A stretch of 5,264 nucleotides of DNA from DASXBA01 sp046729895. Lineage in GTDB: Bacteria > Actinomycetota > Thermoleophilia > Solirubrobacterales > Thermoleophilaceae. The stretch's first letter is position 1, and each line of letters opens with the position of its first letter. The notes under the pieces are model-generated. The model did not search any database, was not told the DNA's origin, and saw only the letters and a program-made list of their open reading frames with translations. The stretch is from NCBI GenBank assembly GCA_046729895.1, contig JBKPHP010000120.1, positions 1 to 5,264 of the forward strand, in the 5' to 3' direction. Of this stretch, positions 4,772 through 5,264 are shown piece after piece. Made by a program: the position numbers and the translations under genes.

Positions 4772-5264
4772 TGGGCCGGCTCGACGGAAAGGTCTGCGTG
4801 ATCACCGGCGCCGCCGGCGGCATCGGCGCCTCGGCTTGCGAGCTGTTCGCCGCGGAAGGGGCGACCGTGGTGGGGGTCGACCTCAAGCCCGCCCAGCACG
4901 TGGCGATCGAGGCCGATGTGACCGACGAGGACCAGGTGCGGGACATCTACGTGCGCGTGCGCGAGGGAAACGAGGGCATCCATGTGCTGTTCAACAACGC
5001 CGGCATCTCGCCGCCGGACGACATCTCGGTGCTCGAGACCTCGCTCGACGCCTGGCAGCGGGTCCAGGACGTGAACCTCAAATCGGTGTTCCTTTGCTGC
5101 AAGCACGGCATCCCCTACCTCGTCGAGCGCGGCCGAGGCTCGGTCATCAACGTCGCTTCCTTCGTGGCCCTGGCGGGCGCTGCCACCTCGCAGATCTCCT
5201 ACACGGCCTCGAAGGGCGGAGTGGCCGCCCTGTCGCGGGAGCTCGGCGTGGAGTTCGCGCGCCG
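4771..5264 (+). CDS. Short-chain dehydrogenase/reductase, NAD-type (3' part cut by window edge)
   Basis: The first 164 residues of a classical SDR, running off the right edge. Seen: TGAAGGIG (12-19, TGxxxGxG coenzyme motif), D37 at the end of the second strand, which favours NAD(H) over NADP(H), ADVTD (48-52), NNAG (75-78), N102, S130 and YTASK (144-148) with catalytic Y144 and K148. The full active-site set is therefore present. Such proteins are often labelled 3-oxoacyl-ACP reductase, but the operon gives no hint of fatty acid synthesis. Oxidation of a hydroxyl group is more likely here, for example gamma-glutamylethanolamide to its aldehyde just before the aldehyde dehydrogenase step; this is inference. 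The GTG start shares its G with the TAG stop of the aldehyde dehydrogenase, gives the normal family N-terminus MGRLDGKV, and has no clear ribosome binding site, so translation is probably coupled. Confidence 0.88.
   Translation, partial: MGRLDGKVCVITGAAGGIGASACELFAAEGATVVGVDLKPAQHVAIEADVTDEDQVRDIYVRVREGNEGIHVLFNNAGISPPDDISVLETSLDAWQRVQDVNLKSVFLCCKHGIPYLVERGRGSVINVASFVALAGAATSQISYTASKGGVAALSRELGVEFAR

Noticed and set aside
4771..5264. SDR annotated as fatty-acid 3-oxoacyl-ACP reductase (fabG)
   Set aside because: The similarity is at the level of the general SDR family; the operon has no fatty acid synthesis gene and points to amine degradation.

Overview
The window is a compact, high-GC bacterial segment with no RNA genes, mobile elements or CRISPR. 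Coding density is close to 100%, several genes start with GTG or TTG, and stop/start codons overlap. Together with the protein sequences this suggests a GC-rich actinobacterium, possibly of the Solirubrobacter/Thermoleophilia kind. The lineage is an inference from composition and family resemblance, not proven here.

Layout: two gene groups diverge from an 83-base gap at 1190-1272. Leftward (minus strand) runs an FAD-dependent dehydrogenase of the glycerol-3-phosphate dehydrogenase / L-2-hydroxyglutarate oxidase family (41-1189, TTG start with a strong ribosome binding site). Its stop overlaps by GTGA the start of a gene cut by the left edge (1-44), whose 14 visible codons carry the N-terminal GVDEGTT phosphate-binding motif of FGGY sugar/glycerol kinases. 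A kinase plus FAD dehydrogenase pair is the classic layout of glycerol / glycerol-3-phosphate catabolism.

Rightward (plus strand) runs a tight four-gene operon: a non-canonical glutamine-synthetase-family ligase (1273-2679), a class I amidotransferase-fold gamma-glutamyl hydrolase of the PuuD type (2703-3419), an NAD(P)-dependent aldehyde dehydrogenase (3416-4771) and a short-chain dehydrogenase cut by the right edge (4771-5264). This is the logic of gamma-glutamylated amine degradation: glutamate is attached to a primary amine, the carbon end is oxidised to aldehyde and then acid, and glutamate is released by hydrolysis. The Puu putrescine pathway and the GlnA3/GlnA4 polyamine and ethanolamine routes of Streptomyces work this way. 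No PuuB-type amine oxidase is visible. The first oxidation could be done by the SDR (if the substrate is an amino alcohol such as ethanolamine), by the divergent FAD enzyme, or by a gene outside the window.

The divergent gap also holds a near-exact duplication of the ligase start region, which creates an 18-codon upstream ORF ending in an ATGA overlap with the ligase start, and three copies of a GACT(C)TCGA motif that might be regulatory. The most interesting hypothesis is that the two divergent groups handle the two halves of one compound, such as glycerophosphoethanolamine. This is speculative and testable.
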